This document shows positions 47,416 to 60,247 of a DNA stretch of 64,000 bases, piece by piece; position 1 is the stretch's first letter, and the number at the start of each line of letters is the position of its first letter. The notes beneath the pieces are model-generated. The model worked only from the letters and a program-made list of their open reading frames with translations. It had not been told where the DNA came from and searched no databases. The stretch covers positions 16,565,901-16,629,900 of the forward strand of contig NC_079979.1 of the NCBI RefSeq assembly GCF_029852145.1. Direction: 5' to 3'. The position numbers and the translations under genes are program-made. Origin of the DNA: Microplitis mediator (lineage: Eukaryota > Arthropoda > Insecta > Hymenoptera > Braconidae).

Positions 47416-50134
47416 ATGGACAAAGATAAAGACAACATACCGTCAAATGAAGCGATTATTGATGAATTGACAAAAGATTTAGAAACTTCATGCATCAGAG
47501 CTGAAGAAAACGATAAAAGTAATCAAGGAGCGAGTCTTGATAACACGGAATCAAATCCTGGTTCAAAGGATCACGACTCCGATTCTGAAGACAAGTGCGG
47601 CGCAAAACCTCCGGAAAAAGATTTCGTTGACGAGGAAAGATTGAAGGATCGTGAGATTGATTTGACAGATGAAGAGAAAGAGGTAATTAGTTTTTGTCAG
47701 TTTAATTATTTGTTTGTAATTTAATTGTTAAATTTAATTGATTGTTTTTTTGCTTATAGAACTTGAAAGCTGAAGCTGAAGCTTTGAAAAATGAAGGAAA
47801 TAATTTATTTAAGTCATCAAATTATAATGATGCGATGGTAAAATACACACAAGCTCTCCAAACTTGTCCACTAGCTTATCCAGAGGATCGCGCTATTTTG
47901 TATGCTAATAGAGCAGCAGCAAAAGCTAAAGACGATGTAATATTTTATTATTTTAAATGATCTTGAAGTTAGCAGACAATTAAAAATTTTAGGATTTTAT
48001 TTTGAACAATTGAATTTGAAAAAAAAAGAAACTGAAAAATGCACCTGTAGAAAATTAAAAAGACTATAGTGCAATTTTTTTAAATATTTTTTTTTTGATA
48101 ATTTTTCGTTTTTTAAAAAATCCAAAAATTATTAGACGGCGGCTAACTTCAGGATCATTATTTTAAATATCCTAATAGCAACCCTAATTAAACAACTGAA
48201 TTCGATCGAATTAAACAGAACTAAATTTTTAATTCTATTTAATTCAGATAAATTCTGTTAATTCGGTACCTAACTTAAAAATGAATTCTGTCTAATACGG
48301 CAGGAAAACCAGAATTTGTCCAAATTAAAACGAATTTAAATAATTCTATTCGGTTTAATTCTGATTAATTCGAAAATAATTCTCCAATTTCTGGTTCTCA
48401 ATCCGAATTAAACTGAATTAAAACGAATTTGAAATTTTTAAATCGGTTTTATTCTGTTTAATTCAAATTCAAATTTTCAATTCAGTTGAATTCTGTTTTG
48501 CAGAATTTGACAAAATATAACAGAATTAAAATTTTTAATTCAGTTGTTTAATCAGGGTACACTTTATTTTCAAAAAGTTGTCAAGTTTGACTTAATATGA
48601 GTCCGACATGAACTACAAGTGGGTAGGACGACTTGTAGTTCGCGAATAAAATATCCGCGACAAAATATCCGATAGACAAAACTTCCCCGGACTAAATATT
48701 CAAGTGACATAAAATTCGTGATAAAATATCCTGTCGATAAATCTTATTCAGAAAAATATATTTTAGGTAAAAAAATAATTAATGGTTTTTGATAAACGGG
48801 TACCGTACCATTCCAAGCATATGTGTTGATCTATTTTTAATATCACACTCAAATTTTATGTGCAAATATATTAAACATATCTGATAAAAGGGTATCGTAC
48901 TATTTATATGAAAAGTATTTACATTATAAGACATTTTGTCGGGGATATTTTATCTATCGAGTACTTAGTCCGGGGATATTTTGTCTACAACCTACAAGTT
49001 GACGTAAATTTACAGCCGTAATAGGAATGCGAATTGAATCCGAAAATTGCGGAAAAACAATTTGAATAAGCGAAATTTAAATTCTAAAATTATTACAAGT
49101 TATCGTCAGCTATTTTTCTGATCAAAAACTCCGATTGGAAAATTCTAATCGGACATTTCCGATTGACTCAATGAGTTTTAATCGGAAAGTTCCGAATGAA
49201 TCCGATTGAAAATTAATCAGAAATTGAAAAGTTGATCGGAAACAAAAATTATTATTTTCCGATAAATTTCGATTGAAATTTAATCGGAAACTTGTGAAGT
49301 TCCCGAGCAATTCCGATTGAAACTGATAGAAATACAATTGAGTTTCAATTCGATTCAATCAGAGTTTTTAATCAGGGGCTGCACCATCTTTTGCAGTCAA
49401 CGTGACATTTTATTTCGGTTGTAGATTTCCGTCCTTGTCATCAAAATAATTATCAAGATAGTATTGTGTGGCAAAAGATAAAACAAGATGATTTCAGACC
49501 AGGATGAGGTCTACTGGTATCCTATGAAGTTTGAAATTGTGTTTTATCCCGCGCCATTTAATATTTTTCATAATTACCTGGATTTAAACTTTGAATTTCA
49601 ATTCAGTTTCAATGCAGGATATAAAAAATTTATTTAATTATTTATCTGTACTGTAATTATTCTAGTTTCAATAATAAATTTTTTGAATCAGGACAAAGAA
49701 TCAGCCATAAAAGACTGCAGCAAAGCTATTGAGCTGAATCCTTCTTATCTCAAAGCTTATTTGAGACGTGCACAGTTGAATGAACAAACAGACAATCTAG
49801 ACCAATCACTAGCTGATTACAAAAAAATAATAGAACTTGATCCCGGGAACTCCGAAGCACAACATGCAGTTCGAGTAATTATTTTAATTAGACATTTAAA
49901 TTTAATTTCCTGCCAAATAAAATAATTATTTATCTTTTTCATTCAAATTTACAGAGATTACCTCCGTTGATTGAAGAGAAGAACGAGAAATTAAAAGAGG
50001 AAATGCTTGGCAAGCTCAAAGATCTCGGGAACATGATTTTGAAACCTTTCGGATTGTCAACAAATAATTTCCAACTAGACAAAGATCCATCAACCGGTGG
50101 TTATTCCGTTAAATTTAATCAGGGTAACAGTTAG
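47416..50134 (+). CDS. TTC1: Tetratricopeptide repeat protein 1 (TTC1)
   Basis: Four exons: 47416-47682, 47760-47936, 49692-49874 and 49955-50134, giving 268 residues. An acidic, disordered N-terminus (residues 1-89) precedes three TPR motifs: [38 protein letters not shown], and [19 protein letters not shown] with [15 protein letters not shown]. The C-terminus, [20 protein letters not shown], is the family hallmark. TTC1 binds Hsp70/Hsp90-type chaperones and G-alpha proteins through its TPR groove. Length is slightly under the human protein (292). Intron 2 is 1.75 kb and consists largely of inserted MITEs. Confidence 0.93.
47955..48165. mobile_element. MITE in TTC1 intron 2, GAAGTTAGCAGACAATTAA family
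   Basis: Starts TGATCTTGAAGTTAGCAGAC and ends with an inverse-type CGGCTAACTTCAGGATCA, with TGCACCTGTAG and a reverse GTGCAATTTTT inside. Copies also lie at 37055-37425, 42408-42606 and 52551-53330. Confidence 0.75.
48182..48557. mobile_element. MITE, CCCTGATTAAACAACTG family, copy 2
   Basis: CCCTAATTAAACAACTGAAT at the left and the inverse of CCCTGATTAAACAACTG at the right. Nearly base-for-base the same as 30752-31137, differing by a few substitutions and a short deletion near the right end. The high identity suggests recent activity. Confidence 0.9.
48600..49010. mobile_element. Inverted-repeat element, AAATATCCGCGACAAAATATCC modules
   Basis: Left part: GACTTGTAGTTCGCG, then repeated AAAATATCC, GCGACAAAA and CCCCGGACTAAATAT. 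Right part is the inverse: ATTTTGTCGGGGATATTTTA, GTCCGGGGATATTTTGTC, ACCTACAAGTT. Similar module style occurs at the right window edge (63430-64000), possibly the same broad family. Confidence 0.6.
49115..49377. mobile_element. MITE, CTGATCAAAAACTCCGATTGG type
   Basis: Left end CTGATCAAAAACTCCGATTG; right end inverted CCTGATTAAAAACTCTGATT. Interior filled with AATCGGAAA/TTCCGATT modules in both orientations. Same end style (CCTGATTAAA) as the 30752 family but a different interior. Confidence 0.7.
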
Positions 50135-51019
50135 TTTATGTCCGAGATAAAAATTAAATTTATATAATTATTGATAATAATTTAATTTATAAATAATAAT
50201 ATTAATAATATGTATGATGTAAAATTATTACGTTGATATAAATTTTTTTCTTCAAGGCACTCGAGTATCTTTTTTTATCATCATGAAGTCAGTAATCCTT
50301 ATTTCGCGTTATCTTTTTTTTTATTACGACAGTATATATAAAAAAAATATCAATTGCATGTGCGCGTAAAAGCTTCTGTTTTGTCAAAAAAAATACATGG
50401 CTGTCATTGATAAAAATAATATAAAATAACCGGAGGTTAATTATCGGTAAGCCGATTAGTCTGGCGTTCATATATATATTTATATTTATAGTAAATATAC
50501 TCCATTTATTTTAGTACTGCGACTATTAAATTTATTTTGACGCTTTATTTTTATGTCTGAGATATTTTTTTATTATTAGAGATAAAAAAAACTCATCAAA
50601 ATATTGAGGTAAAAAAAATATTACACTAGACTAGTATTTTATTTTTATTTTTTTTACACGACTGTCAGTGGTATTGATATGAGTTAAAGTGTCAATTAAA
50701 ATAATTAATTGTAGGGTGAAAAAAAAAATAAAATAAAAAAATATTGTGCGTAATTTTATTAGAGTTTTTTTTTATGTGACTCATTGAGGTACAAATCGAG
50801 TGATAGTAAATCCTCGTGAGCTTAGTGAGATAAAAAAAATGAGTATTATTATTATTATAGTATATATTGTAAAGGGATGAAGATAATAAAAAAAAGTAAA
50901 TAAAAATATAAAGAATGAGAGAAAGAGAGTAAAGAATTGAAAGGGATATATTGTAGTACGTAAAGTTAGAGTGGGTCAGAGCAAATGAAATAGAGGGTTG
51001 GGGTGTTGGGTGAACCAAC
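50135..51019. other. TTC1 3' flank
   Basis: AT-rich; TTATTA simple repeats and poly-A/T tracts. No gene recognised. Minus-strand frames at 50289-51018 are Ile/Tyr/Ser-rich low-complexity and not supported. Confidence 0.6.
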
Positions 51020-51659
51020 GATGTTCTCCAATACTAAAACTCAAAGCTTCAACCCTATTCTGTGACACGCGCAAGCGTCCTGATAACTAAAAGCTCCATT
51101 ATAATCGTGAACGAAACGTAGGCGTATGAGAACCGGCCGCGAGCTCGGGCGGCTCTCTGTAATACTCCGCGGCCTAGAACACTTCTATTCATCAGTTAAA
51201 AAAAAATAATAATAGTAATACTAATTAAAAAAAAAATTTTTAATGTTACAAATATAACTAACGATTCAAAAAATTTTAAATATAAATGCGCGCGCATTTG
51301 CTTTTTTTCAAATTTTGATAATTGTGGCCAGTGGATTAATCATTTTTAAAAATCTTACCCCTGGTATCAAAAGGTTTCGCGTTCTCCGAAGACCGCTACC
51401 AGTACCAAAGAAACCGGAAGTAAGACTAAGACTAAGACTAATTCCAAATCCAAGAAGACTAAGACTTAGACTAGGATTAGACTAAGCCCGAGATCGAGAG
51501 CAAACAGAGCCAGGAAGTAAAAATAATAGAGAGTTAAATAAAAGACCGAGTGCAATAGTAAAAAAACAAGCTGAGTACATGTGACATGTGAGCCACTTGT
51601 ACATTAGATCAATTTTGAAGCGATAAATAGACAAGGAAGTGAATAAAATATTCACGGTA
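51020..51659 (+). promoter_or_regulatory. Probable 5' region of the NCKX gene
   Basis: A G/C-richer block at 51050-51200 (including CCGGCCGCGAGCTCGGGCGG) and a GACTAAGACTAA repeat at 51420-51480 precede the tiny first coding exon. They look like promoter and 5' UTR sequence. Exact start unknown. Confidence 0.4.
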
Positions 51660-54600
51660 ATGTCACCTGCTACCGAAAGTAAGGTAAGTTGAGTGTGTTA
51701 ATAATATCATGCACTTGAGAATTATTACCGTAGGTCTCAGAGCCGCTGATTAAGATGGCCCGGGATGGGCTTTATGTAAATCAATAATTTCACCATGTTA
51801 CCGACAACTTGACATGACCTAAAAATTACTATTTAGCGCATTTGTTAACGAAAATTTTTAAAATATTAAATTATTTTAGCTGTCACTCGCCTAGGCCCTG
51901 GACACACTTATATATACATAAAATATAAATATATCTATACCTTCACCCGCGACTTAAATCGACGTGCTGGGTATTGGAGTAGCAGTAGCAGTAGTAGTAG
52001 TAATTGTGTATGTAATAGTGGATCTATAATTCAATTGCCACCTTATAGATTCTTAGATGCTTGACATCTATGCTATGATATTTGCGTTATAATGCCTCTG
52101 ATGCATTTACTATCGACACGTAATCGAGAACTCGAGTGATTTACAATTTAAATGGTAATTTTATTTCTTCACTTAGAATAAGTGCCGTTTGTTCAAATCT
52201 GTCTTTTAAGTGGGTAATTATTTCAGTCATTGCTGTCATATTTAAAAAAAAAAATATACATATATGTATATGTATGTAGACATATATATGTCTGTTTATT
52301 TATTTACTTATTTATTTATTTATTTAATTTAGTTGTTTGCTTATCGAAGGACGTAAGAAAAGTTTGTTTCCCAGTTCGCCGGAAGTTGTAGCTACTATTT
52401 ATCGGTGTTATTGCGCAACTTGTGTTTGATGTAATTATAGTTAGTGATTTAAACAATGGAGTAATATAATTTGATTATAAGCAACGTGAGAATTTTTTGA
52501 TTTATAAAAAAAAATGATAAATAAATCGATTGATATTAAGGAATTATCCTGAAGCTAACAGATGATCCTGAAGTTAACAGACATCACATAATTTTTGGAA
52601 TTTTTTTCCAAATGATAAATTATAAAAAAAAAAAAATAAAAATATGCACATATAGAAAATTTAAAAAACTATCAGTGCAATTTTTTCAAATATTTTTTTT
52701 TTTATAATTTATCATTTTAAAAAAATCCTAAAGTTATTAAACGTCGGCTAACTTCAGTATCGTAGCTCACAGACAATTTAAAATTTCCGGATTTTTTTTT
52801 TAATGATTTAGTTTAAAAAAAAAAAAAAAAAAACTAAAAATATGCACATGTAAAAAATTTGGAAAACTATTGGTGCAATTTTCTAAAATATTTTTTTTTG
52901 TAAATTTATTGTTTTCAAAGAATTTCAAAAATTGTTAGACGTCAGCTAATTTATGATACTGAAGTCAGCCGATGTCTGATAGTTTTTGGATTTTTTTTAA
53001 AACGATAAATTATAAAAAGTAAAATATTTGAAAAAATTGCACCTGTAGTTTTTGAAATTTTCTACCTGTGCATTTTTTTATTTTTTTTTTTTTCTTCAGT
53101 CAATTCATCGAAAATAAAATTCAAAAATTTATAATTGTCTAACAACTTCAGGATCATCTGAATTTGACAGAAAATTACAATTTTCGGATTTTTTTTTCAA
53201 CAAGTAAATTCAAAAAAATTAAAAATATGCACATGTAGAAAATTAAAAAAACTAAAGGCGCAATTTTTTAATAACTTGTTTTTTAAAAAATGTAAAAATT
53301 ATAAGACGTCAGCTCTTTAGTATCATTAATAAGGATACTTCTTAATTTAACATGAGGATTACTGTCATGACTGTTTGATTTTATATATATATTTTTTTTT
53401 ATATCTGATAGTCTTTGAAAATATTGAATTGGTTTTCTCAGACACTAAAAGTGCCATGGAATTTTATCAGGATAAAACGAGGGTGAGTTAATAAGGACTG
53501 CTCGTTTTCACAAACTCTGAGATCTGATCCCTCGTTTATTTTTCCCCTATTCCTGTCATTTCATCCCTCAGATTATAGTCTGGAGTTTTAGTCTAGTCTG
53601 CTGAGTAAAAAAATAATATACAAAAAAAAGTGATAAATAAAACTCGAGGTCATTTTCTTCATAAAAGATCTTTATGAATTTTTTAATTATATCCATGTTT
53701 ATTTAAAGAGATGATCTTTAGGTAAAGTCAAAGAGTTAAAAGATGGTAGAAAAATGGGTTTATTTGGTCAGAGTTAAATCGATGATACTTTGGCTGAGAT
53801 TCAAAGTCACAATGAATATTATTATTATTAATATAAATAAAAATATTTAACTTGTGTAATATTTTATTTAAATATTTTTGTTTTCCTTCTTTTAGTTCAT
53901 TAAGAGTAAACTTTAAACACGATTTCATAAGTTGGTAATGGGTTGAGTAATTGCTGAGATTTATAAATTAAATCAGGAAGATTTTAATTGACTATTACTC
54001 GGTAATAAAACAATTATAGAGCGGGTGTAGTACTGGAGACAATTAAATAGGAACGAGAGAAAGAGAGAGAGAGAAAGAGATGAAGTGTACGGTCGATATG
54101 TAGTGAATAGCTAAATCCGATATATATTTGACAGATATATAAAGAGACTTTTCCGATGCTTTACAAAACGTTGACTCATCTGTTTTCCTCTACTGAATAA
54201 AACAATTCAAGTTTTCTTGTGTACTTCTCATCTGTGACCCGCTGCCCGATCGATCTGCTTCGTGTAATACTTTTAGTCCCAACAATTAAATTTATTGAGA
54301 CAATGTTCAAATTTTTAATAAAATCTAACACTTTTTTAAAATTTTTTTTCATGTAAAAAGTCGAGTGAATTCGAATTTTATGTAAATCCGAATTCACTCC
54401 GATTCGAAATTTTGATATTAAAATTCTGTGTCCAATTTTTTAATTTTTTTTTGCAGACTCCAAACATGCGGAGACGATTATCACGTCGAGATAAATGGCC
54501 TTTGCATTTGGGATTATTTTTTACGTACATCCTTATCCAATTAGCGACGTCATCATACTCGGCGTCGACGTCGCCTCCTGTAGACTCAACGCCAGCTTCT

Positions 54601-57570
54601 ACGACACAATTTATTCCTACATCAACATTTAAATCAACAACAGCAGCAGCAGCAGCAGCAGCTGAACAGAAGAAAGAAGTAACCCAGGATCCTAAAGTTG
54701 TTGAGCCAGCGAAGGAGAAGCCGAAAGTTGAAACGACCCCGGTGCCTAAGACAAAAGAGCCCACTAAGAACAAGTCAAATGAGCGGGAGCCGGTGGTTAA
54801 AAAAGAAATCGACGGTACAACGAATGCGGTAAATGACTGTAATTAATTAATTAATTAACTGATTAATGAATGGAAAATAAACTTGATTGGTAATTTAATT
54901 TAACAGACTCAAGCTCGTACGACTGTTTCTCCAAAGTCAGTCCACCCGACATGGAGACCTAAGCGTGATAATTGCAGCGCACCTGCTATCGAACAATTTC
55001 CCCGACCGCTGATGGGTCCCGGTGCTAGAAAACACGGCGGTCTTATCATTCATATCCTCGTGGCAGTTTACACATTTTTCGGACTCGCGATTGTCTGCGA
55101 TGATTATTTTGTCGCGAGTTTGGACCGCATTTGTGAAGAATTGAGACTGACACCAGACGTTGCGGGCGCGACATTTATGGCAGCTGGTTCATCAGCTCCA
55201 GAATTAGCGACCGTTATTATCGGTGTATTTTTTGCAAAAGATGACATTGGTGTCAGTGGAGTAATTGGTAGCGCGGTATTTAATATAATGTTCGTTATAT
55301 CAGTTTGCGGTTTGTGCACATCGACGGTGTCGAAACTCAACTGGTGGCCGCTTTGCCGTGACAGTTTCTTTTACTTCATCTCTATTCTTATAATGCTCGG
55401 GACTATTTACAATGAAATAATATCTTGGTATTGTATAGTAATATATATGACAGTAGTAGTAATCAGTATAGAAAAAAATACTTAGATAAAATTAAAATTA
55501 AAATTATTTTTTAGGCCAGAGTCACTTTTTATGCTCATCATGTACGGAGTTTATTGCGTCGTTTTGTCGTACAACAGTCGTCTTGAACGTTGGGCCAAGT
55601 CTTACAATTTGCCATTTCTCCCTAAAGATGACGAGCCTGCAGAAGAAAGTGCGCTGGTTAGTTACAGGTCTCTTCAAGAAGACAGAACGTCTTACACGGG
55701 ACCTAATTCTCCTGTTACTGAACAAGTCGCAGCACAAGGTGGTCAGTAATTTTTTTATTTAATCTCTTTTTCACCCAAAATTTTACCTTTTTAGACCCCC
55801 CCCCCCCTTATGACGAAAATATATACAAAAATATTTATCTATCGTAACAAAAAAAAATAAATTAAAAAAAACCGCGGGAAAAAATTTTAAAAATTGTTTG
55901 ATGAGCCGCGAACGTTACGTTTCCTTAGACCCCGACCTCCCTTGACATAGTAATCGACCCCTTCCTCCATATTATTCATATTAATATTTAAATACATAAA
56001 TTTCCAGGTGTAGGATTTGAATCAACACAACAGCAGCAGCAGCAACAAGCGCCTCCAGCACCAAAACAACCCGAATACTACAAAGCAAAAGAACCAGACC
56101 CAAATGAAGTATCACCTCTAGAGCGACCTACTGAAGGTGGACAGTGGGCTCTGTTCAAATGGGGCCTGGTTTATCCAATTCATTACACATGTCGCGCAAC
56201 AATGCCCGATTGCCGACAGGAAAAGTGGCGTAGCTGGTATCCATTTACATTCTGTGTCTCTATGATATGGATTAGCTTCTACAGTTACATAATGGTCTGG
56301 ATGATAACGATAATTGGCAAGTCAAAATGACGAATAAATTACCATGACAATGATAGGATTATTGTCATTAATAAATTAATATTAATTAATTCAATAGGAA
56401 GCACATTGGGGATCCCGGACACGGTAATGGGCTTAACGTTTGTGGCCGCTGGTGTGAGTGTTCCCGACGCTCTGTCCTCTTTGGCTGTCATCAAAGAGGG
56501 ACTCGGTGATATGGCTGTCAGTAACGCAGTCGGCAGCAATGTCTTTGATATTCTCGTGTGTCTTGGACTACCCTGGTTCATCCAAACTGCCATGATTCAA
56601 CCCGGTTCTCATGTCAATGTCACCAGTAGAGGTAAAAAAAATATCCTTGGAAAAATTTAAATACACTGTAAAAAATTTCGGTGTAAAAATGGACCCAGAT
56701 AACTTTACACGGCCGTGTAGTGTGAAATAACGGTGTGAAATTTTCTCGGTGTAAATTTTACATCCGTGTAATTTTTCTACGGTGTAATAAACTTTTTTTA
56801 CACCATTCCGCGTTACTCGTAATTTTAATTAACGAGCAACAAACGATCATTGAATATTTTTAACTATGTATTTAATTAAAAACTACATTAATTTTATTTA
56901 GATACACAGTTTAAAATTTTTTGTTCTTGTATAAAAATTAAATGGTTAAATATTTTATGTAAATTATTTGACACCATCAAGTGTAAAGTTAACTAAAGTT
57001 TAATGTGTTGTCTGATCTCAACAATTTTTAAACCCGTATTATTGTTTTACACAAGAATAATGTGTTAAATTAACCCAAAAAATGAGTGGACCGTTTGGGA
57101 CATGTGATTTGTGTTAAATTTAACACAAATTTTTAAACTGTTGAAATTTTTCTTCTTAACGCAAAATTATCATGAATTATAAATTTACACGTTTGGCGGT
57201 GTAAAAATTTTAAATTCACCGCCTAAATTTAACACCGAATTTGGTGTAATTTTCACACCAAAATTTTTACACCGAGACATTTACACTACACCGGGTCCAT
57301 AAATTTTTTACAGTGTACAGACCAGCTATCTGTTAATCTAGTAATTTATTGTTATTATTTAATAAAATAGGTCTTACATACTCAACTCTGTCGCTACTAT
57401 CAACTGTTGTCTTTCTCGTGGTCGCGACTCATTTGAACGGTTGGAAATTAGATCGAAGATACGGCGTGATCTTGATGATATGGTACCTTATTTTCATAAT
57501 ATTCGCTTCTCTATACGAGCTCAATGTCTTCGGTCAAATGAATCCACCAGTTTGTCCCAGCGTATTTTAA
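51660..57570 (+). CDS. Sodium/potassium/calcium exchanger (SLC24, NCKX)
   Basis: Seven exons: 51660-51683 (MSPATESK), 54457-54828, 54907-55427, 55515-55741, 56008-56316, 56398-56631 and 57371-57570; total 1887 nt, 628 residues. An N-terminal hydrophobic segment ([13 protein letters not shown]) is followed by a Thr/Pro/Lys-rich loop. The alpha-1 repeat has [20 protein letters not shown] and [14 protein letters not shown] cytoplasmic loop with poly-Gln comes next, then the alpha-2 repeat [20 protein letters not shown] and [13 protein letters not shown]. These repeats form the ion-binding core. The protein exports Ca2+ and K+ in exchange for Na+ across the plasma membrane. The subfamily is not assigned. 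Exon 5 ends in a GC donor (TTG/GCAAGT). Intron 1 is 2.8 kb and intron 6 holds a MITE. Confidence 0.93.
52551..53330. mobile_element. Tandem cluster of GAAGTTAGC-type hairpins in NCKX intron 1
   Basis: At least four hairpins lie head to tail. The landmarks TATGCACAT(A/G)TAGAAAA and GGTGCAATTTTT or their inverses recur at about 52650, 52840, 53040 and 53230, and the ends GCTAACTTCAGTATCGTA and TCAGGATCATCTGAATT mark boundaries. This is the densest copy of the family in the window. Confidence 0.75.
56664..57315. mobile_element. TIR element in NCKX intron 6, CACTGTAAAAAATTT family
   Basis: Starts CACTGTAAAAAATTTCGGTG and ends with the inverse AATTTTTTACAGTG, with TA on both sides (56662-56663, 57316-57317). 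The outer 150 bases share the GGTGTAAA, ACACGGCCGTGTAGTGT and CTCGGTGTAAATTTTACATC series with the element nested in the palindrome at 511-2273. No transposase frame. Confidence 0.9.
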
Positions 57571-60247
57571 TTATTTTATCAATTAGACACGTCGTTATCA
57601 TCATCATTATCATTAACGTTGTCATTATCATCTCCAGATTAACTGGCAGTTATGAGTTTTAAACAAGTGCCCCTCGAAATTTATAGTTAACTTAAATTAA
57701 ATGGAGATGGGTGTAATTTAAATACGTAAAAGTACAGTCTAGAGAGGACGTTACATTTTATCAGTATTAAGTTGTCTTGATTATTTAATTTTATTAATTA
57801 TTAATTATTATTCTTTAATAAAAAAAAAGCCTATATGGAGGACACACGGAGAAAAATCGACGTAAAAAATGTACGAATTTTTATTATGCTGTCGAGAAAA
57901 CTGAAACCGGAAGTTGAGGAGCAAAAAATTAACTGCACTAAAAAAAAATATAGACTTAAAATTTTCACTAAAAAATTGGGAGTAAAAACACTCGGAGTCT
58001 CGGAGTTTAAAAAAAAATTACTCTGCATACGGAGTAAATGAGGACTTTGTTTTTCCAGTGAGAGATTTGGATTTCATTTCAAATTTCATCCGGAATGAAT
58101 TTCATTCTAAGGATATTAAATATATTAGCATTTACCTGCTCCGGATTTACTCCGCTGATTTTTTACAGTGAATTTATAAATTAAAATAAAAATTCGAAAA
58201 TTTTTTATCTCAATTTTTCTCGTGCAAATGTTTAATCAGTCAATAGTAAATGCATTATGTTGCAATTGTTAATAGCTAATTACTAAAAAAAAAAAAAATT
58301 AAATTAAAAATATATAAAAAATAAATAAATAACGATTGATAGTCTTGATATCGTCCTGTATATGGCATTTGAGATGTTGCTATGAGTGTGAAAACATCGA
58401 AAATAATATTTAAGGCCATTCTCACAGTGCCCCCACTCTTTGAAAATTTCCCATGACTTCTAACTGTCATCATAGTATCAAAATTTTATCAATTAATTAA
58501 AAATGGGCAACGCAGTTACAATTTCGCTAAGATATAGATTTGAAAAAAAATTATTTACAGATGATATCAGTTAGGAAACGAAATTTCAGCAAAAACTTCA
58601 TGTCAATTTTAAAATTTCGTTTTACTCATAATTGATAACAACTGTGGGTAATTTTTTTAAAAATCTATATCTCGGCTTTAATTTTTTTGATATTAATTAA
58701 TAAAATCTCAATACTCTTATGATTAAAGCCAGGATTTTGTCCTTAATTTACACTAGGACAATTGATAATTAATAATGTCAAATTTTTGATGTTACGGCAA
58801 AAATATTGGTCGTATAGAAAAATTTTTCAAGTAAAAGTTGTTCGAAATTCAATTTTCTAAAAAAAATGTCTCTTATCATTTTTCCTTAGGATTAATAAGG
58901 AAGCCGTAATTTCAAAATTAACATGTTCATAATTAACAAAAATTTGAATCATTCATTATGAATCTTAATTTTTGAATTACGGTGAAAATATTGGCCGTAT
59001 AGAAAAATTTTTCAAGTAAAAATTGTTCAAAATTCAATTTTCTAAAAACAATGTCTCTTATAATTTTTTCTTAAGACTAATAAGAAAGCCATAATTTCAA
59101 AATTAACATTTTCATAATTATCAAAAATTTGAATCATTGATTATGAATCTTAATTTTTGAATTACGGTGAAAATATGGGTAGTACAAGAAAGTCATAAGA
59201 TACATTCTTTTAGAAAATTAAACTCCCTACAACTTTTGTTTAAAAACTTTTTCTATAAGACCAATATTTTCGCCGGAATATCAAACATTTGAACCATTCA
59301 TTTCAAAATTTAGGCAAAAATCTCGTCCCTTCTTATGACAGTTCAGTCATTGAATATTTTAAAAAAGTGGGAGACTGTCAGAGAATGCCCTTAATAATTA
59401 AACGTATATATATTTACAAAAGCTTTATAGCCTAATTTTTTAAATATAGCTTTTTGTCAATAATTTAAATAATCACAAATAAATATATAAACGCATAGGC
59501 CTAAAACGCGTGAATTCAAGTTAATGTTTTATATAAAATTTATAAAAAATATAATAAAAAAAGAATTAATAAAGTTATTTACGACATATATACGACGGAT
59601 GGTGAGTGCACGATAGTAAATTTGCTTCTTCCTCATTACTATAACATTAAATGCTGATATTAATAATTAATTATGTATATTCTTCCTTATCATTGCATGT
59701 TTCTTCCTTAAAAACTAATTAAATACTTAAATAAATGATTGTTAAATTTTAATAATAAATTGCTCACACCACCCGCTCGTTAGCCGGCATTTAAATTTAA
59801 ATAATTAATCACATAAGTGTATTAATATATAATTAAATTAATTCATTAATTATTATTAGCGTAGTTTAATAAAATCCCGCGTTGGCACGGCCGCTCAAAG
59901 ATAACTTTGGTGATTGAGATCAAAGAGATTCCTCGTTGGATGCCGAGTAGTTTTAACTTGTGGGTGTACGTGTGAAAAGGCATCCGCCTTAATTTGCATC
60001 GGCACCCACAAATAAACTCCGTTTTCTCCGTGGAATGGAGAAAAAAAAATGAGAAGACGATGAGATGAAATTAGAGGACAGGAGAAGAACTGTAAGGAAA
60101 TAAAAAAGATAAGATTTAAATAATAAAATAAAATAATGATTTAAGTAAGCGAAAAATAATTAAATATAAGAACTTAAAATATGAGAAGAAATATATGAAG
60201 AAACATGTGTTGCTGAAATATAAATAAAGAGCGACCTTATTATAACT
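57571..60247. other. NCKX 3' UTR and repeat-rich spacer
   Basis: AT-rich 3' UTR runs from 57571. A TTTACTCC-type repeat block lies at 57830-58165. A fold-back element is at 58780-59310. A patch at 59880-60060 is G/C-richer with no frame. No gene recognised. Confidence 0.55.
58780..59310. mobile_element. Fold-back element, ATTACGGTGAAAATATTGG family, copy 3
   Basis: Two direct units of about 190 bases (about 58790-58970 and 58975-59160) followed by the inverse module ending in ATAAGACCAATATTTTCGCCG. Modules match those at 24990-25560 and 33480-34060. Confidence 0.8.

Noticed and set aside
53441..53481. Possible 41-base cassette exon in NCKX intron 1 (acceptor TTCTCAG, donor GTGAGT)
   Set aside because: It would shift the frame between the eight-codon exon and exon 54457; no other support.
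57835..58041. 68-codon Lys-rich plus-strand frame after NCKX
   Set aside because: Lies in a repeated TTTACTCC block in the 3' flank and has poly-Lys composition from A-tracts.
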